DNA from: an uncultured bacterium
GTDB lineage: Bacteria; Patescibacteriota; Microgenomatia; UBA1400; PJMF01
Length of the DNA: 19,686 nt
Assembly (NCBI GenBank): GCA_903891335.1
Contig: CAITDX010000059.1
Span: 1 to 19,686, forward strand
Reading direction: 5' to 3'
Positions 1 to 7,640 of this stretch are shown here, piece by piece. The notes under the pieces are model-generated. The model searched no databases. It had not been told where the DNA came from and was given only the letters and a program-made list of their open reading frames with translations. Numbering within the stretch: position 1 is the stretch's first letter; every line of letters starts with the position of its first letter. Position numbers and translations under genes: made by a program.

Positions 1-1
1 A

Positions 2-1258
2 GAATATTTGCCCAAAACCCCACGAATTTTTGCCAAAAAATCTAAAAATGCTCAAGAAGCACATGAAGCCATCAGAGTTACTGATTTGGAAATTGATAAA
101 ACTACGGTGCTCCATAAAGCGGCAAGTTTGAGTGAGCAGCACATCAAGCTCTATGACCTGATTTGGCGCCGCTTTCTCGCCTCACAAATGCAATCAGCGG
201 TCTACGACCAGACCACTATTGTGGTGCAGGCAACAGCACTGCAAAGTAACAATCGCTATCTGTTGCGAGCGAGTGGTTCAATTTTGCGATTTGCTGGTTG
301 GCGCAAATTATTTAGTGTTGCTGAAGATCAGGTGTTGCCAAATGTGAATGTTGGCGATCAACTCGACAATCTAGATATGAATGCTTTGCAAAAATTTACT
401 CAGCCGCCGGCTCGTTACAACGATGCCTCACTGGTCAAAGAACTAGAAAAAAGAGGGATTGGTCGTCCAAGTACCTATGCTTCAATTATTTCAGTGATTG
501 TGGATCGTGCGTATGTCGATAGACAAGAGAAGAAGTTTTTTGCCACGCCAATTGGAATTACTGTTTGTGACTTCCTCAGTGAGCACTTCGGCAATTTTAT
601 GGACTACGATTTCACAGCCAATATGGAAGAGGATCTCGACTTAATTGCCTTAGGTAAAAAGGATTGGGTGGCAATTGTAGATTTGTTCTACAAGCCTCTA
701 GCCAAGAAAATTAGCGCCGTTACGCAAGAAGCAGAGCGAGTCCAAGTTCCTGTCGAGAAAACAGGCGAAACTTGTCCAGAATGTCATGAAGGCGAGGTGG
801 TGATTCGCAATGGTCGATTTGGTAAATTTCGTAGCTGCAGTCGTTTCCCAGAGTGTAAATATACACAAAACATTGTGGAAACTCTGCCTGACCAGCACTG
901 TCCACTCTGTCAAAAGGGTGAGGTAGTGGTCAAAAATACCCGCTGGGGCAAGCCTTTTTATGGTTGCTCATTGTATCCAACATGTGATTTTGCTTCCTGG
1001 AAACAACCAGCCAAAGACTACCGATTAACTGCCGCGGAGTGGGTGGAGATCAAAAAAAAGCGAGAAGAATGGAAAGCGAAAATGTCAGCGCGTAAAGGTA
1101 CCCGCCAAACCAAAAGTGAGTCCACCGCTAAATCTAAAGCCACCACTAAATCAGCGAGCAAAAAAGCAGTGAGTAAAAAGGTGACAAAACCACGCAAGCG
1201 TGCCACAGCTACTACAACCACTCGTAAAAAATCCACTAAAAGTAAGCAGCAAACATAA
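2..1258 (+). CDS. topA: DNA topoisomerase I, C-terminal part (5' end outside window)
   Basis: Type IA topoisomerase, which relaxes negative supercoils through a 5'-phosphotyrosyl intermediate. The frame is open to the left edge, so this is the 3' part; the first visible ATG/TTG codons are internal. The visible residues begin just after the usual active-site tyrosine region: NAQEAHEAIR matches the family's NAQEAHEAIRPT motif about 25 residues past that tyrosine, which is not in the window. KRGIGRPSTYASII is the second strong family motif. Two C4 zinc ribbons follow (CPECHEG...CSRFPEC and CPLCQKG...CSLYPTC), from about visible residue 258. The last 60 residues are a Lys/Ser/Thr-rich basic tail like the DNA-binding tails of many topoisomerases. 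The stop codon is two bases from the nadD start, so the two genes are probably co-transcribed. Confidence 0.95.
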   Translation, partial: EYLPKTPRIFAKKSKNAQEAHEAIRVTDLEIDKTTVLHKAASLSEQHIKLYDLIWRRFLASQMQSAVYDQTTIVVQATALQSNNRYLLRASGSILRFAGWRKLFSVAEDQVLPNVNVGDQLDNLDMNALQKFTQPPARYNDASLVKELEKRGIGRPSTYASIISVIVDRAYVDRQEKKFFATPIGITVCDFLSEHFGNFMDYDFTANMEEDLDLIALGKKDWVAIVDLFYKPLAKKISAVTQEAERVQVPVEKTGETCPECHEGEVVIRNGRFGKFRSCSRFPECKYTQNIVETLPDQHCPLCQKGEVVVKNTRWGKPFYGCSLYPTCDFASWKQPAKDYRLTAAEWVEIKKKREEWKAKMSARKGTRQTKSESTAKSKATTKSASKKAVSKKVTKPRKRATATTTTRKKSTKSKQQT

Positions 1259-1260
1259 TC

Positions 1261-1872
1261 ATGCATATTCTCGTTTTTGGCGGCACCTTCAACCCACCCC
1301 ATCTTGGTCATCAGCGCATGGTTGAGCAGGTTTTACTGCATGAGTTACCAGATGGTAAGCAAGTTGATCAAGTTTGGTTGTTGCCTGTCGGTCATCATAG
1401 TTTCGCCAAAGATTTTGTATCTGCCGAACATCGACTGGCGATGTTGGCGCTGCTTAAATCAAGTTTAGTCCGTCAATATGGCTCCACCTGGGAAGATAAA
1501 ATTGCTCTCGAAGACTATGAAATTCGACAAACAACTGAAAGCCAAACGCACGCCACATTAACTTTTTTGGCCAAGAAATATCCAGAACATGACTTTTCTT
1601 TTTTAATTGGTTCAGACAATCTTGCTCAATTTCACTTATGGCATCACTATCAAGAGATGTTGCAGCAGCATCCTTTTTATGTGTATCCTCGGACAGGATA
1701 TCCGCTGCAGCCACTTTATGAGGGAATGATTCCGCTGCAAGGCTTCATAGAAAGCAGCGTATCTTCAACCGCAGTACGCGAGGCTTTGCTGGAGGGGAAA
1801 GATAATCAATCATTGCTTGATTCATCTATCAGTAACTATATTCAGAAAGAAGGGCTTTTCCAAAAAGCATGA
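1261..1872 (+). CDS. nadD: Nicotinate-nucleotide adenylyltransferase
   Basis: Adenylates nicotinate mononucleotide to deamido-NAD in the cytoplasm, the step before NadE. At 203 residues it has the usual length. Residues 7-17 (GGTFNPPHLGH) are the nucleotidyltransferase (T/H)xGH signature; HSFAKDF lies near residue 46, and SSTAVREAL near residue 165 matches the C-terminal ISSTxxR motif. The ATG follows the topA stop after two bases and no good Shine-Dalgarno is visible, so it is probably translated by coupling. nadE lies about 670 bases downstream on the same strand. The stop is TGA, evidence for TGA as a stop in this genome. Confidence 0.92.
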   Translation: MHILVFGGTFNPPHLGHQRMVEQVLLHELPDGKQVDQVWLLPVGHHSFAKDFVSAEHRLAMLALLKSSLVRQYGSTWEDKIALEDYEIRQTTESQTHATLTFLAKKYPEHDFSFLIGSDNLAQFHLWHHYQEMLQQHPFYVYPRTGYPLQPLYEGMIPLQGFIESSVSSTAVREALLEGKDNQSLLDSSISNYIQKEGLFQKA

Positions 1873-1878
1873 TGGGCT

Positions 1879-2184
1879 ATGGCACAAACAAAATATCGCG
1901 AGTATTACCAAAAAATGGTGGCAGAAAATCAGCAATTATTTACTGATTTTTTGAAAATCCACGACTTATTTGTTCAAAATCCTTATCAGCATGAAGCGGC
2001 TTTTCATGAGTTGGGTCAAAAGGTAGTTGATAAAATTCGTGATTATGATCGCAGACTCTGTAGTGCGATGGGTCGAGGGGTTTTTAGTACCTATTCTCAG
2101 CAATTATCAGAAAAGTTTTGGGGTTTGGCACGAGAGGATTTTGCCAAAATTGATATGGTGGGTGTGCGAATCAAAAAGAAGTAG
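1879..2184 (+). CDS. Small hypothetical protein, predicted helical
   Basis: A 101-residue soluble, charged protein that I do not recognise. It has no membrane segment and no signal peptide, and looks largely alpha-helical (YREYYQKMVAENQQLFTDFL at the N-terminus). A conserved-looking core, KIRDYDRRLCSAMGRG, is followed by an aromatic stretch and a basic KKK end. It starts 6 bases after nadD and lies between two NAD-synthesis genes, so it is likely in their transcript. The start is supported only by spacing, as no Shine-Dalgarno is visible. It could be one of the small CPR-restricted families of unknown function. Confidence 0.7.
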   Translation: MAQTKYREYYQKMVAENQQLFTDFLKIHDLFVQNPYQHEAAFHELGQKVVDKIRDYDRRLCSAMGRGVFSTYSQQLSEKFWGLAREDFAKIDMVGVRIKKK

Positions 2185-2205
2185 AGGAGTGTTGGTTTCT
2201 CGATA

Positions 2206-2214
2206 TGATACAAT
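2206..2214 (+). promoter_or_regulatory. Extended -10 promoter element (TGATACAAT)
   Basis: TGATACAAT fits TGnTAnAAT and ends 9 bases before the ATG at 2224. With normal spacing the transcript would start at or within about 3 bases of that ATG. No convincing -35 is visible, which is common for extended -10 promoters. Confidence 0.45.
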
Positions 2215-2223
2215 GAACTTTAT

Positions 2224-2541
2224 ATGATGATGCCAGAATATTCTTTTCATTTTTGGCCATTTTGGCCAGCCGTAATTACTTTTTTTGGATTTTTTTTCTT
2301 GCTTGATTTGTGTTTGCGAGCAGTAGCTTTGTGGCGCGCTGCGCGCGCCAATCATCTAGCTTGGTTTATTGCTCTATTAATTTTTAACACTGTTGGTGTT
2401 TTGCCACTCATATACCTATTGTTCTTTGCTGAAGAAAAACTTTTTGCTAATAAAACTTACTCAAACAAGTCTCAGAGCAAGGTGAAAAATAAGCCATTAA
2501 CTAAATCGACTTCAGTAGCTAGAAAGTCAAAAAAATCATAG
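2224..2541 (+). CDS. Small two-helix membrane protein, DUF5652-like
   Basis: A 105-residue protein with two hydrophobic segments, about residues 12-30 and 46-68, separated by RAVALWRAARANHLAWF. The WRAAR..N..WFI.L...NT.G.LP..YL pattern resembles DUF5652, a small family seen mostly in Patescibacteria; this is recalled, not searched. The last 35 residues are Lys/Ser/Asn-rich and would lie in the cytoplasm by the positive-inside rule. It resembles the cardiolipsin-synthase N-terminal type of two-helix anchor, but no catalytic domain follows. An extended -10 lies 9 bases upstream, suggesting its own leaderless transcript. The gene holds a GC-rich perfect hairpin at 2332-2350. The molecular role is unknown. 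Confidence 0.8.
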   Translation: MMMPEYSFHFWPFWPAVITFFGFFFLLDLCLRAVALWRAARANHLAWFIALLIFNTVGVLPLIYLLFFAEEKLFANKTYSNKSQSKVKNKPLTKSTSVARKSKKS

Positions 2542-2542
2542 C

Positions 2543-3322
2543 ATGCCAGATTTGAAAGTGAATCAGGTTGAGGTGGTTGCTCGTTTGGTGAGTTTCATCC
2601 AAGAAACCTTCGCCAAACAACAAAAAAATACGGCAGTCATTGCCGTTTCTGGCGGCATTGACAGTGCCTTATCATTGACCTTACTCACACAGGCGCTAGG
2701 TCCAAATAGAGTCTTTCCATTACTGCTTCCTTATGCCCGTCAAGATATGCGCGATGCCGAAACCATTCTCGATTTTTGTGCCATTCCTTTGGCTAATCGT
2801 AAAATCATTAACATTGCTTCGATGGTCGATGCGGTGAGTCTGTCATTGCAAATTTCTCCAGAGGACCAGCTGCGCAAAGGCAACGTGATGGCCAGAATGA
2901 GAATGATCGCTGTTTTTGACTATGCCAAAACCAAGGACGCGCTGGTGGTGGGGACTGAAAACAAGTCAGAGCACTATTTGGGATATTTCACTCGCTTTGG
3001 TGATGAGGCCTCTGACCTTGAGCCGATTAGCACCCTCTATAAAACCCAGGTGCGTCAGTTAGTTCAGGCACTGCAGTTGCCTGCAGTATTTTTGGAAAAA
3101 GCTCCCTCAGCAGGACTTTGGGAAAATCAGAGCGATGAAGCAGAATTTGGTTTCACCTACGAATTGGCCGATCAGGTATTATCTCTGTATTTTGATCAAC
3201 GTCTTTCGGCATCAGCAGTATTGGAACAGTTTGCTGCAGAACAGCAGTTAGTAGTGCAAAAAGTGTTGGATCGTGTGCAAGCGGTTGCTTTTAAATATCA
3301 AGTTCCCTATACCTTAGTTTAA
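2543..3322 (+). CDS. nadE: NAD synthetase, ammonia-dependent
   Basis: Converts deamido-NAD, ATP and ammonia to NAD. SGGIDS at residues 36-41 is the PP-loop of the N-type ATP pyrophosphatases, and VVGTENKSEHYLGYFTRFGD plus KAPSAGLWENQSDE are the NadE substrate-binding segments. At 259 residues it has no N-terminal nitrilase-like glutaminase domain, so it should use free ammonia. The ATG overlaps the preceding gene's region closely (stop 2541, start 2543). With NadD upstream this gives the last two steps of NAD synthesis, so the cell needs only nicotinate mononucleotide or a precursor. Confidence 0.95.
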   Translation: MPDLKVNQVEVVARLVSFIQETFAKQQKNTAVIAVSGGIDSALSLTLLTQALGPNRVFPLLLPYARQDMRDAETILDFCAIPLANRKIINIASMVDAVSLSLQISPEDQLRKGNVMARMRMIAVFDYAKTKDALVVGTENKSEHYLGYFTRFGDEASDLEPISTLYKTQVRQLVQALQLPAVFLEKAPSAGLWENQSDEAEFGFTYELADQVLSLYFDQRLSASAVLEQFAAEQQLVVQKVLDRVQAVAFKYQVPYTLV

Positions 3323-3327
3323 GTGTT

Positions 3328-3891
3328 ATGACTAATTCCAGCGCGCACATCATTTTGCAGGATAAGGACTTACAACCGATTATTAAGCAGTTGCGACTTG
3401 AAAAGAAAAAGATTGTCCTTACACAAGGTTCTTTTGATTTGGTTCATATTGGACACGCTCGTTATTGCGATAAAGCTCGCGACTATGGCGACGTTTTGAT
3501 CGTTGGCGTAGATAGCGATGCTAAGGTGCGGCAACGCAAGGGACCCAATCGACCTATTGTTCCAGAAGATGAACGCATGGAAATGCTCACTCATCTGCGT
3601 AGCGTCGATTATGTAGTGCTCAAGGAAGCAGGAGCCCCCAAATTCAGCCTCATTAAGCTCATCAAGCCTGATGTGTTGATTGCGACTGCTGCTACCTATG
3701 ATGATAAAACCATCAAAAGTTTAGAAAAGATCTGCGGCAAAGTTGTGGTGCTTGAACCAATGGCAACCACTTCCACCACTGCCAAGATTCGTCTGATGCA
3801 GATGAATACTGCTCGCAAAATTGAAGATCGAATGCGCACTAAACTGATTAAAAGCATTGAAGAAGTTCTTGATGAGCTGCGAACCAGCTAA
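3328..3891 (+). CDS. Cytidylyltransferase-family nucleotidyltransferase (HldE/RfaE C-domain type)
   Basis: A nucleotidyltransferase of the HxGH superfamily: TQGSFDLVHIGHARY with HIGH at residues 40-43, followed by a line closely like the adenylyltransferase domain of HldE (GDVLIVGVDSDAKVR, RPIVPEDERMEML, VDYVV). A C-terminal TSTTAKI parallels the STTN..K motif of that domain. The likely reaction is transfer of AMP or CMP to a sugar phosphate or polyol phosphate, but the substrate cannot be told from sequence. No kinase domain is fused and no heptose or LPS genes are near. It starts 6 bases after nadE. A basic helical tail of about 30 residues extends beyond the catalytic core. Confidence 0.82.
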   Translation: MTNSSAHIILQDKDLQPIIKQLRLEKKKIVLTQGSFDLVHIGHARYCDKARDYGDVLIVGVDSDAKVRQRKGPNRPIVPEDERMEMLTHLRSVDYVVLKEAGAPKFSLIKLIKPDVLIATAATYDDKTIKSLEKICGKVVVLEPMATTSTTAKIRLMQMNTARKIEDRMRTKLIKSIEEVLDELRTS

Positions 3892-3914
3892 TCAATACAA
3901 AGGAGAGTAGTTTT

Positions 3915-4850
3915 ATGCACGTACTTTTTGCGTATGTTCCCGTTTTGCACCGCGGTTATGAAGAATTTTTTGCCAAATATGCGGGCAGCGATCTGTATGT
4001 GCTCAGCAGAGAAGAGTTGCTTGTTTTCGAAGAGTTGGAGTATCTAAAAAAAGATATTCGGGTTCTTTCTGTCGATAAAGCGGTTCCAGCAATTAAATCA
4101 TGGAATATATTTAATACTGTTAAATCAATCAAAATATCTGAAATTGATGAAATTTTATATTCATTAAAAACAGGTTCGCATGTGGTCGAATCAGTAGTGT
4201 TGACTGACGATGATATTGGTCATTTTATGGCGAGAACACTTTTGACGATGCAAACGTCACCTGTTTTTGAACCAATTTTTTTGCGTTGGGACAAAAATTT
4301 ATTGAGTGAAAAACAAGTGCCTCCCACTGGAGTGAAAATTAGTCGAACTGACTTTGAAGCAGCGATGATGCAACAGGCTTTTACCCAAGCTGGACTCAGT
4401 AGCGATTGGTGGCGACATGTCGGAAGCGTGTTGGTGAAGGATGGTCAGTTGCTTTTGATGAGTCACAACTATCACTTGCCAATGGCTGATCAACAATATA
4501 AAAACAGCGATCCTAGAATTTCTTTTACTTCTGGAGTGGGGGGAGAATTTAGCAGTTCAATTCATGCTGAGGCGGCTTTGATCGCGGAGGCTGCACGAAG
4601 AGGAGCGGCAGTCGAGGGTGCAGAATTATATGTGACGACCTTTCCTTGTCCAGTTTGCGCCAAGCAAATCGCTGCGGCCGGCATCAAAAAATTGTACTAC
4701 GCCAAGGGCTATGCAGTGCTTGATGGTTTAGAGATTTTGCAAACTGCGGGAGTGGAAGTAGTGTTGGTGGATTTTGGCACCGCGGAACTTCATGAATTAG
4801 AAAAATTAGAGCAAACTCGCTCAAGGGTGAAAGATTGCTACGTGCTGTAG
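3915..4850 (+). CDS. dCMP/CMP deaminase-like protein with extra N-terminal region
   Basis: The C-terminal half is a zinc-dependent cytidine-deaminase fold of the dCMP deaminase/ComEB type: HAE at residues 217-219 (zinc ligand and catalytic glutamate) and PCPVC at 244-248 (two cysteine ligands). It should turn dCMP, or a related substrate, into the uracil nucleotide that feeds thymidylate synthesis. Roughly residues 1-150 are an additional region that I do not recognise, with alternating beta and helix character (HVLFAYVPVLHRGYEEFF, RWDKNLL). The 311-residue length is about twice that of a plain dCMP deaminase. A strong Shine-Dalgarno (AAAGGAGAG, 3899-3907) fixes the ATG. It converges on the HIT gene with only five bases between the stops. 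Confidence 0.8.
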   Translation: MHVLFAYVPVLHRGYEEFFAKYAGSDLYVLSREELLVFEELEYLKKDIRVLSVDKAVPAIKSWNIFNTVKSIKISEIDEILYSLKTGSHVVESVVLTDDDIGHFMARTLLTMQTSPVFEPIFLRWDKNLLSEKQVPPTGVKISRTDFEAAMMQQAFTQAGLSSDWWRHVGSVLVKDGQLLLMSHNYHLPMADQQYKNSDPRISFTSGVGGEFSSSIHAEAALIAEAARRGAAVEGAELYVTTFPCPVCAKQIAAAGIKKLYYAKGYAVLDGLEILQTAGVEVVLVDFGTAELHELEKLEQTRSRVKDCYVL

Positions 4851-4855
4851 AAAGG

Positions 4856-5326
4856 CTATTTTCGTCTTTCCCACTGCAATCCTAACTTAACTCGCACTGG
4901 TTCGAAATCTTTTGCCATAGCATCCGGGACGATGAGTTGCACGTGGAGGTGATTGACGGTGCCAGCAGAGAAGTCGGTGTCGCCAAAACGCAGGGCTAGT
5001 CCGCCACCCTCAAAGGCAAATTGTTGTTCAAGTTGTTTGACGATATGAAACAGCTCGCTACCAGCGCCATCAGCTAAATCGGCGAGGTGAGTGGCGTGCT
5101 CTTTATAAATAATGAGCAGGTGATGTTTGGTGTGATGGTAAGGCCATTGATTATAGGTAGCGAGCCAATATTGGCCATCAATCAGAATGTCTTGCTTGTG
5201 ATAGAGCATTAAGTTTTCAGGACAAAAAGGACAGTGATTTTCGTCAGCAATTTTTTGCATCACTGCAATCTGCTCATTCTCGCGAGCGTTATTAAGATTG
5301 ATGTATGAAGTTTTATTTTTTTCCAT
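4856..5326 (-). CDS. HIT-fold protein with HxHxQ motif
   Basis: A 156-residue protein of the HIT superfamily, whose members hydrolyse or transfer nucleoside monophosphates through a histidine. N-terminal CPFC (C32, C35) looks like a metal-binding knuckle. NQWPYHHTKHHLLIIYKEH is the typical central HIT segment, and the catalytic motif reads VNHLHVQLIVP. The third histidine of the triad is Gln, giving HxHxQ as in GalT and Ap4A phosphorylases, so transferase or phosphorylase chemistry is possible. I chose the ATG at 5326 over an upstream GTG at 5362 because the latter overlaps thyA. The ATG is 11 bases past the thyA stop, so the two form an operon. Confidence 0.82.
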   Translation of the reverse strand: MEKNKTSYINLNNARENEQIAVMQKIADENHCPFCPENLMLYHKQDILIDGQYWLATYNQWPYHHTKHHLLIIYKEHATHLADLADGAGSELFHIVKQLEQQFAFEGGGLALRFGDTDFSAGTVNHLHVQLIVPDAMAKDFEPVRVKLGLQWERRK

Positions 5327-5337
5327 TGGTTTTTTCG

Positions 5338-6210
5338 TCAAACTGCTACTGGGATATCCCACATACCCGGATGGGGATTATAGTCAACTAATTCAAAATC
5401 TTCGACTCGGTAGGCAAACAGGTCTTTTTTCTTGTTTTTCAGAATCATTTTGGGGAGAGGCCGAGTTTCGCGTTCGAGCAGTTGTTTTACATGTTCGACT
5501 TGATCGACAAAAATATGGGCATCAGAAAAACTGTGCACATATTCGTATGCCTCGTAGCCAGTCACCTCCGCAATCATCATGGTGAGAGCCGCATATTGAG
5601 CTAAATTGGCGGGTAAACCGATGGGGACATCACTGCTGCGCTGGAACATGTGGAGAGTCAATTTGCCATCAATGATACGAATGTGAATCCAGCCATGGCA
5701 AGGGCAGACGACCACTTTTTGTTGTTTACCAGTTCCCCGAATAGTGTACTGAGGAATCCAAGGGCTGATGAAGTGGGTTTTGAGGTGGGGGAATTCTTGG
5801 ATTTGTTCGATGATTTCTTTGAATTGATTGAAGGTGCCGCCATCGGCAGTGGGAAAATCATGGAAGGCAGCACCATAAGAGCCAGTACCGAGATCGCCAG
5901 TTTCTAGGCCACGCTTATGGCATTTGGCTTCTGTCACCCAGGATTTCCACCAGTGACAACCATAGGTTTCTAGCTGTTCTTGAGTGCGGGCGCCATTAAT
6001 GAAGCCGATGATCTCGCCAATCGCTCCACGCCACATTTTTTCACTAATTTTGCGTTCAGTGATAATGGGAAAACCTTCGCTGAGTTTGAAACGCAGAGGA
6101 GCAGGTGCAATTTTACTGATGGTATCAACTTCTTGCTGGCTCTCGCCGCGACTGCCCGTTTCCAAGACTTCTTTGAGAAGTTTCTGATAGGGGGAGAGTG
6201 GTGATGGCAT
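5338..6210 (-). CDS. thyA: Thymidylate synthase-like protein, divergent
   Basis: Homologous to ThyA, which methylates dUMP using methylene-tetrahydrofolate. Catalytic Cys171 lies in PCH, R191 in QRSSD, N202 in PANLAQYA, H232 in SDAHIF, and the C-terminus ends PVAV as is typical. The family's N-terminal DRTGTGT loop is replaced by a stretch around residues 19-35 without that pattern, and the RR pair that binds the dUMP phosphate appears as K144-T145. Only one of four phosphate arginines is therefore obvious. The Asn that selects uracil is kept, which argues for a uracil rather than a cytosine nucleotide. I chose ATG 6210 (290 residues) over a TTG at 6228, since a promoter-like TACAGT overlaps the latter. 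HIT follows in the same operon. Confidence 0.85.
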   Translation of the reverse strand: MPSPLSPYQKLLKEVLETGSRGESQQEVDTISKIAPAPLRFKLSEGFPIITERKISEKMWRGAIGEIIGFINGARTQEQLETYGCHWWKSWVTEAKCHKRGLETGDLGTGSYGAAFHDFPTADGGTFNQFKEIIEQIQEFPHLKTHFISPWIPQYTIRGTGKQQKVVVCPCHGWIHIRIIDGKLTLHMFQRSSDVPIGLPANLAQYAALTMMIAEVTGYEAYEYVHSFSDAHIFVDQVEHVKQLLERETRPLPKMILKNKKKDLFAYRVEDFELVDYNPHPGMWDIPVAV

Positions 6211-6218
6211 ATAGGGAC

Positions 6219-6247
6219 ACTGTAGCAATATCGAGAATAAATGGCAA
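6219..6247 (-). promoter_or_regulatory. thyA promoter (TTGCCA-17-TACAGT)
   Basis: On the minus strand TTGCCA (6242-6247) and TACAGT (6219-6224) are 17 bases apart, and TGC precedes TACAGT as in an extended -10. The -10 ends 8 bases before the ATG at 6210, so the mRNA would be leaderless or nearly so. Confidence 0.5.
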
Positions 6248-6256
6248 GTGAAAGTG

Positions 6257-6262
6257 TATAAT
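6257..6262 (+). promoter_or_regulatory. -10 element TATAAT for the CofE-like gene
   Basis: A perfect TATAAT lies 24 bases before the ATG at 6287. No good -35 is seen at normal spacing. It is in the 76-base divergent region shared with thyA, where the two promoters face away from each other. Confidence 0.4.
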
Positions 6263-6286
6263 TGTCAGTAATTACAAATTGTATTT

Positions 6287-7108
6287 ATGTACATCCACCC
6301 TATCGCCACTCGCATTGTCAAAGCGCATGATGATTTATTGCAAGTAATCACGGAGGCGATCGAGCAAGATATGGTCTTGCAGGGGAAACTGCCAGAAAAA
6401 TCAATTTTAGCAATTACCTCCAAAATTATTAGCTACAGTCAAGGTCGTCTGGTCAAGAAAACCCACAGCGAAGCCCAGGGTTTTACAAGAGAGCAGGCTC
6501 GAGCTGAGAAACACGCCTTAGTTGCTAAGGAAGCGGAATTATTTCTCGACCCTCATTCTTCGAAATATGATCTGATGCTGACGATCACTAATCAGACGTT
6601 GGCAGTGAATGCTGGTATTGATGAGTCCAATGCTCATAGTGATGGAGAAGAATGTTTTGTGTTGTGGCCAGAACATTTACAAGAAACAATCAATCAATTA
6701 TGGGAACGCTTGCGAGCTCACTATCAAATTCAACATTTGGGATTGATCGTGACTGATAGTCGCTCATTCCCTTTGCGCTGGGGAGTAGTGGGGACCACCA
6801 TTGGACATTGTGGATTTAGGGCGCTTAATAATCACATTGGTCAAAAAGATATTTTTGGTCGAGAAATCCACATGGTGCAAGTGAATGCAGCTGAGGCGAT
6901 TGGTGTGGCAGCGACTTTTGAGATGGGTGAGGTGGGAGAGACGACTCCATTGGCTGTGGTAACTGATGCACCCAAGGTTGTGTTTACCAAAGCAGTTCCC
7001 AGCGCTGAAGAGTTGGCAGCAGCCTCGATCAGCATTGCAGATGATGCTTACGCGCCCTTATTAACTGCTGTTGCTTGGCAAAAAGGAGGAAAAAATCATG
7101 ATGCATAA
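6287..7108 (+). CDS. CofE-like gamma-glutamyl ligase
   Basis: Member of the coenzyme F420-0:L-glutamate ligase family (CofE/FbiB N-domain), which adds glutamate by GTP-dependent amide bond formation. Seen here: ITSKIISYSQGR (family: vvaqKivSkaeGR), VNAGIDESN, GLIVTDS, and a long QKDIFGREIH...AAEAIGVAATFEMGE segment matching the family's D.fGR.l....A..DelA.aA.l.mGe line. The usual SxGRPWR after TDS is changed to SRSFPLRWG. No F420 biosynthesis gene is in the window. The gene overlaps the DHFR-like gene by 11 bases and is divergent from thyA, which suggests folate as the glutamate acceptor. That function is inference. Confidence 0.78.
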   Translation: MYIHPIATRIVKAHDDLLQVITEAIEQDMVLQGKLPEKSILAITSKIISYSQGRLVKKTHSEAQGFTREQARAEKHALVAKEAELFLDPHSSKYDLMLTITNQTLAVNAGIDESNAHSDGEECFVLWPEHLQETINQLWERLRAHYQIQHLGLIVTDSRSFPLRWGVVGTTIGHCGFRALNNHIGQKDIFGREIHMVQVNAAEAIGVAATFEMGEVGETTPLAVVTDAPKVVFTKAVPSAEELAAASISIADDAYAPLLTAVAWQKGGKNHDA

Positions 7109-7640
7109 TCGCCCCAAAGTTACTCTTATCGCCGCAATGAGTATTGATGGTTTCATTGCGCCTTTTGATAAAGAAAAGTTGCCGTCTACGACCTGGACGA
7201 GTAAAGAGGATTGGCAATTTTTTACCAAAAAAAGCAAAGAAATAGGTGCCATGATTATGGGCTCCAAAACTTTTGAGACGATTAAACGAGCGCTGCCAGA
7301 GCGGAGGATGATTGTCATGACCAGCGACCCTAGTCGTTATGCTGAGTTTAGTGATCCAAGCTTGGAGTTTACCAGTGCTGAGCCTGCCGAAATTTTGGCA
7401 CAGTTGCACGCAATTGGCACGCAAGAAGTAGCTCTTTGTGGCGGAGCGCATATCTACGCTTTGTTTATGCAATTAGATTTAGTAGATGAATTACTGCTGA
7501 CCGTTGAGCCTTATGTTTTCGGTGAAGGGATTAAACTTTTTAGCGGTCAAGTGGAGCGGCAATTTACTTTGTTTGATCAGCAAAAAATCAATGACAGTGG
7601 TACGCTAGTCTTGCATTATCAGAGAATTAAAAAAGCTTAA
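7098..7640 (+). CDS. Dihydrofolate reductase-like protein (RibD C-terminal family)
   Basis: A 180-residue NADPH-dependent reductase fold of the DHFR/RibD-C superfamily: TLIAAMSIDGFIA at the N-terminus, IMGSKTFETI (family MGrkTfe), RRMIVMTS, and ALCGGAHIYALFMQLDLVDELLLTVEPYVFGEG at the C-terminus. It could reduce dihydrofolate left by ThyA, or act as a pyrimidine reductase; its neighbours favour folate. A strong AAGGAGG (7083-7089) lies 8 bases before the ATG at 7098, and I therefore reject an upstream TTG at 7071. It overlaps the CofE-like gene by 11 bases, which implies coupled translation. Its stop overlaps the convergent GNAT stop by three bases. Confidence 0.82.
   Translation: MMHNRPKVTLIAAMSIDGFIAPFDKEKLPSTTWTSKEDWQFFTKKSKEIGAMIMGSKTFETIKRALPERRMIVMTSDPSRYAEFSDPSLEFTSAEPAEILAQLHAIGTQEVALCGGAHIYALFMQLDLVDELLLTVEPYVFGEGIKLFSGQVERQFTLFDQQKINDSGTLVLHYQRIKKA

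Noticed and set aside
698..1311. Minus-strand ORFs opposite topA
   Set aside because: They lie antisense to a clear topA frame with zinc ribbons, and have no family motifs or start signals.
2332..2350. TGGCGCGC-TGC-GCGCGCCA hairpin in the DUF5652-like gene
   Set aside because: Perfect 8-bp stem, but it is a GC alternation encoding WRAARA and stands alone; I do not count it with the array.
5326..5362. Upstream GTG start for the HIT protein
   Set aside because: It would overlap thyA and add 12 residues without family similarity; ATG 5326 fits better.
5298..6204. Plus-strand ORFs opposite thyA
   Set aside because: Shadows of a gene with recognisable catalytic motifs on the minus strand.
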